Assembly: GCA_029204225.1 (NCBI GenBank)
Contig: CM055098.1
Location: 5,325,246-5,389,245 of the forward strand
Direction of reading: 5' to 3'
Length of the DNA stretch: 64,000 nucleotides
Source: Diphasiastrum complanatum
Taxonomy: Eukaryota > Streptophyta > Lycopodiopsida > Lycopodiales > Lycopodiaceae
Shown here: piece after piece, positions 43,950 to 58,549 of the stretch
Layout of the letters: each line of letters begins with the position of its first letter
Position numbering within the stretch: the stretch's first letter is position 1
The notes under the pieces: model-generated
The model's database searches: none
What the model was told of the DNA's origin: nothing
The model's input: only the letters and a program-made list of their open reading frames with translations
Program-made: the position numbers and the translations under genes

Positions 43950-46900
43950 TTAACCACCTCCCCAGCGGCGCTTTCTGGCTGGCCTCTCTTGCTTGACTTC
44001 CTCTATAATTTCAGATTGTCTATTCTGCTCTTGCTTTTGTTCCATCTCGTCATCAACTTGCATGTGCTTTCTCTCAGAATCTGAATCATTTTTGGCCTGC
44101 AACCTGAAGCGCTCCTTTCGTCGGGCTAAAGAAGCTGCCATGTCAGATTGGCGTTGTTGCCTGTCCTTGAAATGCTCCTCCGCACCTTCTTTCTTAGAAA
44201 CTTTTTCACTGGGATCATCAAGAGCTTCACTTGCAAGATCTTCCTTTCCATCTTCCTTCAAATGTTTCTCTTGCTCTTGTGAGCTGGAAGCATGTGGCAG
44301 CAGCACGTGATGTTTCAACTTTGGGTCCTTTACACCTGTTTCACTTAGTTGACTTTGATCTTCTTGAGATCGATCACGTTTTCGGTCAACTCTGTGCCTT
44401 TTGTTACTTGATGTCATCTCTTCTTTATGCCTATCATCAATCTGTGTTCCACTGTGCTGGACTTCTTCCAAAGCCTTCATTTTTTCATCCTTTGAAGTTA
44501 CTTTAGATGATAATTGTGCCTTTTCTTTCTGACTTGACCAACGTTCAAGCTTGGACCGACCTTTGCGACGATCCTCGTGATCATCTTCAAATGATAGGCT
44601 CCTGTTTTGTGGGTAATCTTCGTCTTTGGACAAAAAATGAGCTTCGTGGTTTTCAACTTTTGACCTCCTTGCAACTCCATGGGAACTCTTCTGGCCCAAA
44701 GATCTTTTATCCATTCGTCCAGGTCGAGAAGTGTCCGCTCCTTTATCATCACTTATTCTTGAGTAGGCCTACATGAAGCAAAAAGGCTGCAAGGTCATAA
44801 AAGCATATGATAGATAGGTATAGCAGCATGATTCCTTTTTGCAACCACTCAACAAACCCTAACCTTGTGCAATGTCAAGTACAATAAAAAATTTGACCAT
44901 ATTTGCATCATCAACAACAAACTGAAAACCAACCTTTTAGACTACTGAAAACAAAAAATCAGAACTGTAATGGAGGAGCCAAAACAAGAGTTGAACTCTT
45001 ACCTTGTCATTGAACTCTTTCCTTTGATAATCCTCAATTTTTAACTTCTTACTCCCACTGGAATGTTTACTTGCATATTCATGCATCATTGACCTTGAAC
45101 CATTTCTTCCCTGCTCACCTCCTTTGGTAAGATTAGTAGTCCACCTATGTCTATCTTTGTATGGGGATGGAGCATCTGCCTGCCTCTGAGGATCTGGATA
45201 GCCTTTTCTAATATTCACAGTTCCATCATGCCGAGTATTTCGGTCTCTCTGCATCTTGTGATCCTCCTCGACAAGCTCATTTCTCACATCAAAGTGCCTT
45301 GTTCTTCCATCCCCATCTCGCAACTGGTCCGATCTCTCTCTTAACTTGGGACGTTGGTTATCACTTCTGTGCCTGTCTTTCGCATAATCATCTCTCGCTC
45401 CTTGCACAGGTCTTATATCTTGTCTGGCACGAGTTTCATCACGATTGTAAGCTGGCCAGAACTTATTCTCATTATGACGTCTGATTTTAGCATCTCGTGC
45501 ATTTTCATCTTCTTTCCGCTGTCGGTGGTATACATCATCATCCATCGTCTTTCTTCTTTGAAGATCTCTCCTTTCCTTGAGCAATTCATCTCTTTCCTTT
45601 TCAGGATCTCGAGCACTCTCATCCTCTTTCCGCTGTCTGTGGTACATGTCTTCCTCTGCCTTTCTTCTTTGGACTTCTCTCCTTTCCTTCAACTGCACAT
45701 CATCTCTTTCCCTTTCCCTTTCTCTTTCTCTGTCCCGCTCCCTATCCCTTTCCCTTTCTCTTTCTCTTTCTCTCCAGTGCCAGTGCTCCTCGGGATGGTC
45801 CCTTCTTTTTGGATCGTCTTCTTTCTTCTTAGACAAAGGCTCTTCCTCTCTTCTTTGTAATCTCACATCTCGTTCAACCATACCCCTACGATCCATCATG
45901 TGGTCTACTTTTGCAGATCTCCCAATATTATCTTCCCTCTGTCTAAATGGTCTAAGCTCATACCACTCGTCTCTTCTACCTTCCTTCCTCAGTACCCTCT
46001 CTTGTCTCATCACTCTGGTATCGCCTTCTGGTCTATGCAGCCTCGAATTGGATGGCTCCCATTCTTTGACAAGCACATCTCGTTCAAGATCATCACTATT
46101 ATTAACAGCTGGAGCACTCAGCTTCTCTTTTAGGAGAGAATTAGAATTCTCCTCTTCAACTGATTGTTGAGATGAGTGCTGCTGACTAGACTCTGAAACA
46201 TCCTTGCTTGTTTCACTTTCTGAAGCATTATGGGGCTTCATAATGTCACTCCCAGATTTACTTCTGTCATCCAAAGTGTAGATCTTCTGCCGCTTGGAAA
46301 TCTGCTGCAAATTTCTCTCTTCCGAATGAGCATCTAAACCCTCATCATCGTCTTGATTATCCTGTGAAAGAGACCTTTTCCGTTGATCCAACACTTCACA
46401 ATGCAGAGGGCCCATATTGTCTTGTTCCAAATCTTGATCGATTAAAGCTTCTAGTGCAGGTGTTGTGGTTCTTTGAACATCCTCTTTGTGCCATTCCTGC
46501 TGACTATTGTTCTGTTCCTTACTTTCACTACGAGCTCGGCTCCCTTTCGAGCCTCTTTGGACTTCACTTGACTTGCTGTGTTCCTCATCCGAATCGTGGA
46601 CACGACCTTGAGAAGACAGCCTGTGAGGCGGTGTCAATATTCTTGGTACTCTTTGCCTGCCAGCCAAACACTCTTGTGAAAAGTCCATTTGATATTACAA
46701 AACACTTTGTTGTCAAAAAATGTTTCAAATGAGAACCATGCTACTAACAGAGATGTGCACATTGCAATCTACCTTGCAGATTCATTGTAGTCTACTCGGG
46801 GAAGAACAGGCCGCATTCTGTCAGGCATTCCTGCGTTTGACAATAACCCTGGCAAGGGCATTCCAGGCCTTGGTCCTCCATAAATAGGTCTGCCTATCCC

Positions 46901-49900
46901 ACCCCTGCAAGTACACACAAAAAAGTGGCACAGGTGTTATTGTGAATTGTAGCTACGACAGCAAACACTTCAGCTTTAAGGTAAGCAGTGGAGCCTTTGA
47001 CCATTAAATCTATGAATTGGAAGGACTAATGCTACAAAAATCACTACTCACGCCATCAGCATTCAAGAGTAGGTGCAGATCACATAGGAGAAACAATAAG
47101 ACCACAACGACTTTTAAACATTTGTAAAAACACTAATGCACAGACTTTCTATTATTCTAAAGGTGAAGGTGAAGGTGAAGGTGAAGGGCAACCTCAGTCA
47201 TGATGGAGGCTGGTTCAAGAGAGCAAGCGAATCAAATCAAGACTCTACTTCCTTATAGAAGATTAGAAAAAATTGACATTTCATGACTTCAGCACACTGA
47301 AAACCTAACTACATAGTGCAGCTGTTGAACAAAATGCACCACTAGTAGACATGAAAATATTAGCAAAAACCAAATAGCTGGAACTTGGACAAAGATCCCA
47401 AATCAGAATACAACAAAATAAAATATCAATTTAAGTCTAGGGTAGTGGCCCACATAACAAAGGACTCAGGAGACATGCAACAATCAATCGTTGACTTTAC
47501 GGAATCCGCCCACAAAATCCAAAAGATCACTAATTTCATCTGCACTCACTAAATGCTATAACATCCCTACTTGAGCCAGCTATGCCTGAGGGGAGGACTG
47601 TTGTAGGTGAAAATCACATTGCACAAGCATAAGCCCACATACCAACGTACTAACTTTTTTTCGCTTCTCCAAAGGTCAATTGGCCTAGAATGGGCCTATG
47701 AATCTGAGCAGCAGGATGATCTAGGGTGGGTCCTTTTCTATCAGGTGGTGTAAGTAAAGCGTAACCAAGAGCTCACATACAGTACAATTATGCAGTGGGA
47801 AAGTTGGCCTATTAATGACACTTGTGGGTGACTCCAATAACTATTCTCTGAAACACCTTAGCACTTCTTGCTCCAACAATACAATCGCACGGTACACATT
47901 ATAAAAATATGATGTCTATTTTGTGTGCTTACGACTTTTCCAGGGCTAGGTAACATCATCTTCTTTGTTGCTCGAAAGCTTCTCTAACCAATTCATTCTT
48001 CGTAGAGAGGGAGTCTAGCAGAGCATCTTTTTAAAGATTGTCATCTACAGCTGAAATCTACTGCAAACACTTGTACTGAGCTGTTGCAACTGCTCTTTAG
48101 CTCTTTATCAAACTTTTCTACTGTTATCAACACAAGCGGAGCAGGCGACGACCAGCTGCAAACCCAAACTGTTAAAGATAATTGTCACATGTTGAACAGA
48201 GTTTTCCAAAAGTACAGAGGGGACAAGCTGAAAACCCAAAGTGGTTCTAACTTTTGAAGATAATTGTCACATGAACAGAGTTTTCTTTGCAAGAGGGAAT
48301 CAGAAGCCAAATTCTGCTGGGTTCTCTTTTGAGTGAATGTGTATGGCAATTCCTAGAATTTCATGAATTGCTCTTAGAAATGAAATCAAGGCTCTTTATT
48401 CCCTTGACAAAAATGATGATATGAAGTCTCAAATTTCTTAATCTCATGGAAAACGAAAAACAGATTGGATTGTGCTTGGAAATACCTGGCCATTGGTGGT
48501 GGACCAAATGGTGGGCCAGGAAGTATGCCATAATCTGGGATATGGTCCGGATGTGATTCACCTGGTCTACCTGGACCTGAATGAAACTTTCCCTGCCCAT
48601 CTGTGTCCATCAAGGAGACATTGGACAGACCACTGCGACCACGTGGACCCACGTTGGGAATCACGCCTCTCGGGTTGTTCCTTCCCCAACTGTTCAGTAC
48701 AGGCTCAAGGTCCTGGTTTAAGTTTCCAGACTGGTATAGGCGCCGCTCTTTCTCAAACTTGACAGATTTCTTTTCTTCATCGTCATCTTCATAATCTTCA
48801 TCATGCTCTATCAAGGCTTGTTCTGCCGGAGCTGGTGTTTCTTCTACTACATCCGGTCCATCATTCTCTTCCTCTGCCTCGGGATCATGCAAGACGATCT
48901 GCTCAATGGGGGGAAAACACTGCTCAATGTGGGGAAAACACGCAAGAACAACACACTTGAGAGAAAGCTCGATAAAACCAATGCACTGTGTGCTGTGTAA
49001 TAGATTGCAGATGGCAAGAGGCCGCTGAGGGCCAAAGACGACATTCTCAATGAAAAACACTACAATTGCAGGACATGAGGGAAGTGGCAAGTACAAAGTA
49101 GGACTTAAAACTGGAAATTTATTAAAGATAACAACCTGTATAACAGAGTCAAAATCTCGAACACGCTGTCGCCTTAGGTCGCTTGAGGGAATTCGCTCAG
49201 CTCCTCCTCCCTCAACCTGTATAGCTCGGCCTATTGGCTGCAACAAAAAAAACAAGATAACCCAGCCCCATCCAAGGGTTTCAGAAGAATTGTATGATAG
49301 GAGGAAGCCTCATGCAAAAACGTTGCACTAATGAGATAAACTTACAAACATTCCTCGGCCGCGCCCTGCTCCCTGGCCACGCCCGCCAATAGAATGATGA
49401 CCATTGTCCTGCATTCTTGATTGCGCGTGATTAATCTCCCCAGACCCTTCATGTACTCCAGCAGCAGCACGTAACTCAGGGGGAAGATCGGGATCGTACT
49501 CCTATTTGTCCAGAAAAGCACCTTAAAATTATCACATGCAAGTAATTCATGGCAGACAAAAAGCCACTTATTTTTAAAAATGCTTCTTTGGAGATCCATT
49601 AAGTTAACCTGTCCTTACCTGATCTGAACGGCCGCTTACATATACCCGAATTTTACTCTGCATAGTAGCTTCAAGACGAAGCTGTGCCTGAAGAGAAAGA
49701 AAAAGATAGCCCAGATAAAAACAAACCTTCCAAACAACATAGCAATGAATTGAAAAGATGATCTGCTAGATTCCAAGTAACAAGCTTCTCAAGTAGCCTT
49801 CGTAATAAACAAATAAACTGCACCTAAAAAAAGACCAATGGTTTTGTCAATATGTTAGGCATAATGGAAAACTGATTGATCATAATATATAAAGCGAATT

Positions 49901-52900
49901 ACATACTTTTATTTGGTCATCAAAAAATCCACAAATGATGGATCAGAGTTTTTTGCACGATATTGTCAAAAGAGTATTGCAAAATAGTGCCACACCAAGT
50001 TGCACTACAAAAAACATTTTAATGCAGTTACAAACCCAGTCCCAAATAATGTTCAGTAATAAAAAATCTCATGGCAGGATAGGCCTATACAACACGTCTG
50101 CAGAAAATATCACAGTATAGGTGAAGTGTAGACAAAAGAATGGCAGTAAGTCTACTTTCAAGTTTCAAACTGACCCCATGAAGCCCATTTTGAATAAAAT
50201 CACCATGTGTATCGTTGTTCACGCTCTTAAGATTCAACATCAGTTTCTCAGCTGATATGGTTCCTTTTGTAGCCATAATAAGAGGGCAATTCCTATGATT
50301 ATAGAGCGTTAACGTTCTACATGCAACAGTTGAATCTTAGAGCCACTTCAAGTCACAGTGCTTCTACTTTATGATATACTTGGAGTTCAATACTATTGCC
50401 ACTACATGTTAAGCACTGCCCATACAGTTAACTTGGGCATCCGTGCATTTTCAAAGCCTTAGATATGCTATTCCGTCCCTTCAGACACTTTGAGATTTAT
50501 TTTTTTCTATAGTTATTTTGCATTTCTGATCCATACAATCGAGTTTAAGTGCGTATTCTGTCGTCTACAACTACACTCATGGTTTATCACATAGCATGGG
50601 ATCTGATTACATGCAGCAAAGCTATTTCAGCATGTCAAAATCCTCTTGTTCCTGCTGATTCTCGAATGTGGCGTGGTCCATCCATGATTCAGACAACGAG
50701 TTCTTCTTTCACCTAATACTTCAGTGTATATATCTATTTCAGAGATTGGAATATATCCAAATTCACAAAATTAACTTGAGAGGTCAGTAATATCACGAGG
50801 CAAAGCTCGGGAAAAATATGCATGCAACAAAAAAAGTCAAAAGATCTATATCAAAACAATAATACATTCTAAAACGTTGACAAAGTAATACATGAGATTG
50901 ATAGCTTTCTAGGATTTCTTTAGGCATAATCAATGGATGACAGGTTATAACTTATAAGATACCACCAAAATGAAGTAAAATAAAGAATAATATAATTTTG
51001 TAATGAGCAAAACAACCAAAAGACATGAAGTCCGTGATCTCTGTATAACAATAGGAGCTATCAAAGATGTTATAGATACTAGATTTCACATAGATGTATG
51101 CTGGATTGTGAACAGAAACTAAATACCAAACGAGCTTGTTAAAAACAGTGTTCTAAATGTTAGGTGTTACATCTCCATTCAATAAGCATACTCTGCATTC
51201 TCTTGTGAACTTGTGTTACCAAAATTTGACGCTTACAATCAACACTCCATCTTTTGGCAATCACTTGAAGTGCATGATGAGATACATTGCGCAAACAAGA
51301 ATTTTATCATGGGTATTTAACATTCAACATGTTTTCTCATATCACCAAGAAAATATGTACACTCAAACCCTAAAGATCAACCATAAATGGCTCGAACATC
51401 CCAAGAAATTTTTCAAGAGTTTACATCTTGCTACCTCGTCTGAAAAGGCGATCTCTAGAACAATGAACCAATCCTTATAAATAGAATTTTGAAGAATAAT
51501 ACCAATTGGCTGCAATACTGTTTCCAACTGCTCTCATTAAAATTGAAGTTGAAGTAGTCTGTGATATCAGCATTAGGGTGTCGCCATGGCTTATCTTCAA
51601 AGGCATCTAAGTCGATGTCGAAAACTGACCTGCATGAACAAACATTAGTTGAAGGTCAAGTTGGAAAGGTTGTTTGGCAAAATGAGGATAAAATATGTTC
51701 TCTCAATGAGCAGCTCTTAAAATTGAGAATCCAAATCATCTAGACATATAATACAAGCTACAAAATCCAAAGTTGGGCAAAAGGTCCCATTAATTGTAAA
51801 AAATGTAAGCTTTCAAAACCAAAAGGACATCAAAAAGCCACAACCTTGCCTTTCTCCACAGGACTCGAACAAAACTCACTACCCCATAGATTGAAATTGC
51901 ATTCCTAAGACACACGTTTCTTTTCCAAAATACACAAACCCAACCTTATATGCATTTATTTCCATAAACCTAAAATTAAATTCATTTGATTGACAAACTA
52001 ATGAAGGTCACACGTATGTACAGGATCAACAAGTTAAGCCCAAATTAACTATGTTACAACTCCCTTCATTTCCATTGAATAGTAATCTATAGATAACCAA
52101 TTTATTGTATATAAAATTAATGATTATAATACTGGATGTAAATAGCATATCAACTTCTCTAAAAGCATGCAACTCAAATGCTACCTTACCTCGACCCTCT
52201 CTGCACTATATCATGTCAAAACGCATTCTACAGGGAACCTTTTCCATGTGACCTTTTTCTACCCTTATGAAAAACAGTACCACACACACATCAAAAGTTT
52301 CCACATAGTAAGCACCAAGTCTAAGAAGGAGATGGCAGATGGAGGCTATGTCACAACATCTAGCCAAACTCTACAATTCAATGTAAGTCAAGCTGAAATA
52401 CATATGTCGCACCACTTTAAAGGCCAACATATGGAGCTCAATTGGGCATGACTTCCGTTTCCACAAGTTGCACGCCTTGAGACTTCCTTTTTGTGGCTTT
52501 TTCTCATATACATTTCTAGGACCGATGCACTTTTGTTATCCATCTTTGGTTACAACACATTATGACTTCTTCATCATCAACACTTCTACGACATCACCTT
52601 TCAATTTACCGATGCAATTTGTTTGTCAATACATAAGATATAAGGAAATGTAATTAGGGTCTTCATTCATAATCCACACGACTTCAAGGTTGATTGATTA
52701 TTGTACACCACACAACTATCAATTGATATACATAGTGTCTGTATGTAAAACAGTGATCGATTGGGTGGGTCCAACAAGACATCAAGACATCAACCTAGTT
52801 GCTAGCAAGGCTCTAAAGTTCGGTACCCAACCCTCACTGACATCCAATCAATGCAAGCAGGCATCGTCTCCTCTCATTTTAGTAACTGATGATTGTAGAG

Positions 52901-55900
52901 ATTAAGGGCTTCTTCGAGTGAGCTTTATGTTGAGTTCATACGTAGCAGGGTATACAAAATAGTTATTGCTCATTTTCTTCATGTCTTAGCCTCACATTGA
53001 CCAAGCAATTTATTATTTTACTTCATGGTCTTATGCATGATGCTCTAAGGATGTGTTCTTGATTCAAGCTTGACCTTATCGCTCATGTAAGGGCCACAAA
53101 CATACTCTTATAGACATAGACACATAAGCATTGAGAGGACTTCCAACAATTTTAGCCTATACATGAGAATCAACTTTCTAGGATGGCACATAGGGCTTGC
53201 TAATGTTCAAGGTTTAAATGGAGTGGCATGTCTATATGAAATCACTACAACATGTCATCTTAGCACTCCACAGAGAGTCGTCCTCGTTACTCATATCGAT
53301 AAGCCCTACTGATTGGGGACTCTGATAGCAATTTGTGATCTACTACTTGATCGACCGAGGCAAAACAAGCTACACACTAAGGAGTTAGGACCTCACACAT
53401 CACCACAAACACTTAAGACCAGTCAACGGCATTAGTTGCAGCTTAGAGGAGCACATGAGATGTTCATCTACAATGAAAAGACCCATCGGCCTTCATCAAG
53501 TGGTTTCACATGCCATCCACATAGCAAGGGCCACTTTGAAGTTCATTACATTGATTACAATGTCCAGCCAAGACACGATCTAACTAGTGAATAACTAAAA
53601 TAAACTAAAAAGTTGATGAGATATTTGGTTCTTATCTTCATCTTCTTTTGGCTAACACCTACAAGAAGTCATATTGTGGGACAAAAAAGTATATGCTCTA
53701 TAGTTTGTATCTTGCTAGTTAGTGATACTAATACATACTTCAAAGGCTTCAAGCGGTAGTTTGAAGTCTCCCCAAATGACCATGATGGATTCGAGAATAG
53801 AATTCGTCTAGTTTTTGCACACTGCTACTTTTTCCTTTCAACACAAGTGAAAATAAAGGAAGGGATCCCTTATTTCTCAACATTGGAGTCAAAGCAAGTA
53901 ATTCCTACAACCTTATTGCCTATTCGTATGTCTTCTAGAATTCAAAGGGCGAATGGCCACTCAAAATTGCAAGTAACTCAAGCTGAAAGAATAGCCACAG
54001 TTATTGCTCCAAAGGTACACCGTTCTTGCTTTCTTAAGAAGCAAAACATTGTAGATATCAGGTTCGATGCAATGTAGAAAGTGCTCAAATTTTCCACGAT
54101 CTTCCTATCTCCTACACAAGCTTTCCTGCCATGAGATTGCTTCCAAGGCCTCTGTCTTTCAAGTTTTTCCTTCACAATTGAGAACTTTTTGCATATTCAT
54201 GCCTAATAACTAACATAATGTAAACTGCAATGCAGATGCTCCGTGTTCCAAATTCCAAAAAACTGAACTAGCAACTAGAGCCATGCTTTGCAAATTCTGC
54301 ATGTGTCATGCTTGGTTGGCATGCTATGAAAAAAATTTCCTGCGTCCATTACTTGGGTGGGTCCTTGCATGTGCCATTAAAGCACTAGGCTGTCCAATAA
54401 TCAATTAATAACCACATGATCTCTAGTTCATTAGTTCCCAAGCCTAGATTAATTCAATGTGCATCAAGCATGTGCATATTCCCAACCTCAAAAACTTTGA
54501 TGAGGATCTTCAAGGTGCCTCCTCTCATCGCACTCTTTTTCCCTAACAAGTAGTCCTGAAAATGATATATGGATGTTATGTCTAGGATAGTACATAACAT
54601 AACATAAATCCATCTCAAATACAGGGCTACAAGAGTTTCAAGTAACGATCAACCAAAAATAATTGAGTGATGTCACTCAATTGTAGACAAACATGAAGAA
54701 TACATGCTTTGACTTCTAACTACCTTTCCATTTTTTAGGGCAAAACTGCTGAAGCAGAGGAGGCGTCAGTTCAGGCATTTTGGCTCATAGATCGTTAATA
54801 AAAAGCATAGCCTATAAGTAGGTAGCAGGTTGTCTTGGAGAAGAGGCAATTAGACTATTGATATCCTTTGAAGTTGGAGAAGTGTTTGGAGCTTCTCTTT
54901 GAGAGCTTTCATGGTGGTGTTCGTTCATGTGCAATTGATTCCATGTGAGAGTCTTGTCATACTATGATTAATAGCTTTATCTCTTGAATGGCAATGAGTT
55001 TACTCTGCTCAGATCCACTTACAGATGATTTGATGGTTTCTTGAATCAACTATGAGATGTTTCTAAGTGTTTTTGTTGAAAATTTATTTTAAAGTGGATA
55101 TGGTAAATTTGTGGAGCTTCAACACAGGATTCGATTATTTCTGCTTAAATTAAGTGCTACTGACCAAAAATAAGTCACTGGCCCTGCTTCAGATGGGCAT
55201 GGCGTCATCTGAGTTGCAAGTTTTGAGCAATAACTTAAACTGCTAAGAAGGCTAATATAATGCAGCTGCTCCACTGTTTGGATTCTCCAAAATTTGTTGG
55301 TAGGCTCACACTTTCTTGATTGATCAAGTATTGTAACTCTTAGCACTTTTTCATACATACATAGCTCATCCTTTACATGGTGTAAAGTTCTTTCATTGAG
55401 ATGAATTAATGCTTTTCACAATACATGCCAAGAATATTTTTAAATGTATGTTGCCGCGAGTCTTTTTTTAAATAGAACCAAGAAAACTTCAGGCAAATAA
55501 GAACTTCAACCCTTGGTTTGGCAGCAAGGCACGATACCTTCTTCACATTTTAGATCACCTGCAACATTTTTAATTTACATGACTGCTCTTTGATTGATTA
55601 GTGCACTTTAACACATGTTTCTAGCAGAGCTCTCTTTACATGATATTTGCTGCAGCAGAGTAAAAGAGGAAATTGAGGAATGTGTCTTAACTCTAAAGTA
55701 TCTTGAAATTCCAATGGAGAGCCACAGTTCATGTGATAGCATTCACTAGTAAATTGAGTGACAGCCCAAATGCAAACCAAATAGATGCATTGAAGACAAT
55801 CACTTACTTGCTGGGTGGAAGGCTAAACTCCATTCCGTATTGAAAGTTGCGAGCATTATGACCAAAAAGCATGCCAGCTCCCAGAATCGGTCTTTGAGAA

Positions 55901-57314
55901 CCAGATGATCTCCCTGCACCACCCCAATCTCCTCTTCCCGACATGGATGGGCCTCCAACACCTCTGCCAGAAGCCCAGCTTCCCGTCCCAGATGGTATTT
56001 TAGGACCCGGCACTGTAGCTTGCGCACTTGTGGTAGTTGAAGAGTTGGGACCCCCCACAGGTGTTAAACCCGGCCTCACATACTGTCCAGTGTAACAGTG
56101 GCACTACTCAAAAAAATAATAGCTGAAAAGACTTACAAAGACTCACAAAGATGTATGTGGACCACCATTTAAACCATCAAAATAACCCCTCAGTCAAGAA
56201 GATGCTATACCTTGAACTGAGAATGGTGAGGCTGTGGATGATAGGGTTTTCCGCTGTAGCCAAGACGAGGTGCACTCATACTTCCACCTGCACTTGAGTT
56301 TGCTTTCGACCCTTGTCCTCTCTCGTCCATCGGTGCTCCTGCAACCAGTCCTGGAACACAAGCACCAGCCGAGGAAGCAGGCACAGATGCTTCAAGGGGT
56401 TGTGTTTGATCTTCCCCCCACTCTCGATCATCAGGAGGCTCGTCGCCTGCAACAATGACCAGGTCTTCTTCATCTTCATCCTCACTTCCTTCCACAATTC
56501 TATCCATTGCCCTCTCCGAACTGGCATACATTGGATTATCATCATTCAGCAAGATTTTAAGATCATCTTCGCTGTCACTATCTACATCATTGTTGCCCCC
56601 TGCTTCTGTGCCGAATCCCCGAACATCTTTCTGAGCCCAGTCTTCCTCTACCTCATCTTCAGCTGAAAAGTCAGGTATGTTTGCTCCCAAGGAAAGTCCA
56701 GGAGGAGTGATTTCTGCTCCAAAGTCACCTTCTTCTTCTTCATCATCATTTATAATACTTTTCTTAAGCTCCTGGCTATCTTTCCCTATCACAGTATTGT
56801 CAGTATCATCAGAACTTTCAACCTTTAATTGTTCCTCAAAGTGTTCCAGTTTATCTTCAGCAACAATACGATCATGTAGCATTTCCTTTTGCTTCTCCTT
56901 CTCTCCGTCCTTGACATCTTCAAAAGCTTCAATTGCTTTTAGGCTTGGAGACTCATGATGAATTGAGTGCTGATTTTCAACTTTTACAAAGGAATGCTGT
57001 TCCTTACTGCCATCCTGGAAACTCCCATCATCTAGTAATCCATAAAGAAGAAGCTCCTCAGAATCCTTTTCGCAGGATTCAAAAGTTTCAATCGCACTTG
57101 CATGAGAACTCAAATTTAAAGTTCGCTCTTTGGGATCCGAATGCACAGCATCTTTCAAAGACGTGTACAAACCCACCTCCACCTCGTCCTCGTCCTCATC
57201 ATAGTCATTATAAATATTTTGGCCAGAAACTTGCAAGGATACCCCTCTACTGTATTTATTTTCCCTTTGTGGTTCAACATCCGTGTACAAATCTCCAAAA
57301 TCATCGTCTTCCAT
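43950..57314 (-). CDS. FIP1: FIP1-like polyadenylation factor (ten exons, 1616 residues)
   Basis: Exons (minus strand): 57314-56211, 56082-55808, 51629-51503, 49687-49619, 49501-49346, 49237-49136, 48898-48486, 46904-46773, 46656-45003, 44768-43950. All introns are GT..AG and the 4851-nt sum is in frame, ending TAA. The start [13 protein letters not shown] and acidic N-terminus (exon 1) are typical of plant FIP1. HSQFKYVRPG spans exons 1-2. Exon 3 encodes the FIP1 motif ([30 protein letters not shown]). Exon 6 has [20 protein letters not shown]. The long last exons are Arg/Asp/Glu/Ser-rich (many RER/RDR repeats) and end ARKRRWGGG. Known role: scaffold of the nuclear cleavage and polyadenylation complex, contacting poly(A) polymerase and RNA. 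It is longer than the Arabidopsis homologue as I recall it (about 1.2 thousand residues), mainly in the charged C-terminal part. Confidence 0.92.
45003..46656 (-). other. FIP1 exon 9: charged low-complexity C-terminal region
   Basis: A single 1654-nt exon encodes about 551 residues rich in Arg, Asp, Glu, Lys and Ser. At 45710-45775 imperfect CCCTTT/CTCTTT hexamers on the plus strand encode an RE/RD alternation ([20 protein letters not shown]). Such RD/RE stretches in FIP1 proteins are thought to contact RNA and CPSF partners. Length variation here by replication slippage is likely. Confidence 0.8.
47159..47187. repeat. (GGTGAA)n hexanucleotide repeat in a FIP1 intron
   Basis: Four to five copies of AGGTGA in tandem inside intron 7 (between exons 7 and 8). 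Confidence 0.85.
51630..55807 (-). other. FIP1 intron 2 (about 4.2 kb)
   Basis: No recognisable coding domain or retroelement was found within this intron. It is the largest of the gene and separates the acidic N-terminal part from the FIP1 motif. It has the canonical donor GTAAGT and acceptor ATGCAG on the minus strand. Confidence 0.75.
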
Positions 57315-58545
57315 CTCTTCCTTCCTTCTATACCCTCCTATTAGATGCCCTTATCACGGTTCCCAGCAGATTACACACCTATAAAAGTTTTACTTGCAAC
57401 ATTAAAGTCAAGGAACAGAAGAGGTAATGCAATCAGAAAAGCCATTAACAGAAAATGCCCAAATACCAAATTAAGCATCCTTTTATTTTGGAGGTAAGAA
57501 ATCAACAGAGAGTGAACTCCTGCTCCCCTCAATCCTCTCTCACTCTCTCTCTCTCTCTGTTCTTAATTAGGGTCCAGCAGACACACCTATGAATCTCCAT
57601 GAAGAAAACCCGCGGAGAAAAGCTTTGCTTTCTTCCAGACATGCCAAGAAAACAACCTTTTCCCTTCTATAATGCCAAGACAATAGAAATATGAGCTTCA
57701 AAAACCCTAGAAGTGATCCCTTCCTCATCATAAAGTTGTACAATGCCGCTGCAAACTACCTTATATTCGGCATCAACACGATCCTTGAACAAAACCAGAT
57801 TCCTGCAGAGCCATCCAAACACTCTGTGAGCGGTCCCCGTCCAAACAAAGTCCAGTCCAGTCGTTTTCGATCACCTTCGAAGCAGAGCTCACGGAATCAA
57901 CTCGAAATCTCTAGCCAAACCCATCTCGCATAAGCATAAGTCTAAAAAATCAAAGGCCCAAATCCACCTCTCATCACTCCCAGAAGACGCAAGCCCGCGC
58001 CTTGTCTTGTGCGCCTGCAGTTGCAAAAGCCTAACCATGCCGCAGAGATCAAACCAGCAGATCTGGAGGAGCTTCGACAAATGAGCACCGCCCACATGGA
58101 GAGAAGAGCTTCTCATCTACCGCTTGTGTAAAGAAGCTTGTTCGGATCAACCACGATCGCCATCTCTCATACTCTCTCCGCACATGCCCAGCAGCAGCAA
58201 GCAGCAGAGATGCTTTCATCTCTCTTGCTTGTTACAAGCATATGTGTGTGTGTGGAGTGTGTGTTCCTGTTTAGGGTTTTCAAGGGAGACGAAAGAGGCA
58301 CTTTAAGGGATCTGCTAGGGGGGCTCTTTCACACACAAAGTCCATCCTCATGTCGCATGGCCCTTTTAGGGGCTTTTCACACTCCTTCGTGCATTGCATC
58401 ACCATACCTCTATAATCTTGGCCTCATTAGGAGATATTGGTCCTTGTTTTCCTCTGTTATGCTCTCCCTAAGCACGATATTTTCTTGAGACTTGTCACTT
58501 GCTTTGTGTTCACAATTGGATTTCCTCCTTTCACCCTCTTTACAA
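57315..58545 (-). promoter_or_regulatory. FIP1 5' UTR and upstream region
   Basis: The sequence upstream of the FIP1 ATG holds a short CT-rich run at 57533-57558 (GA-rich on the coding strand), common in plant 5' leaders, and no clear TATA box. A few short ORFs show no domain. The exact transcription start cannot be placed. Confidence 0.4.
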
Positions 58546-58549
58546 AAAA

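Noticed and set aside
45354..46170. Plus-strand frames of 168 and 197 codons
   Set aside because: Antisense shadows of the FIP1 exon 9 charged repeats.
48386..49255. One 289-codon minus-strand ORF as a single exon
   Set aside because: It reads through an intron. Splice sites at 49136 and 48898 and conservation with FIP1 split it into exons 6 and 7.
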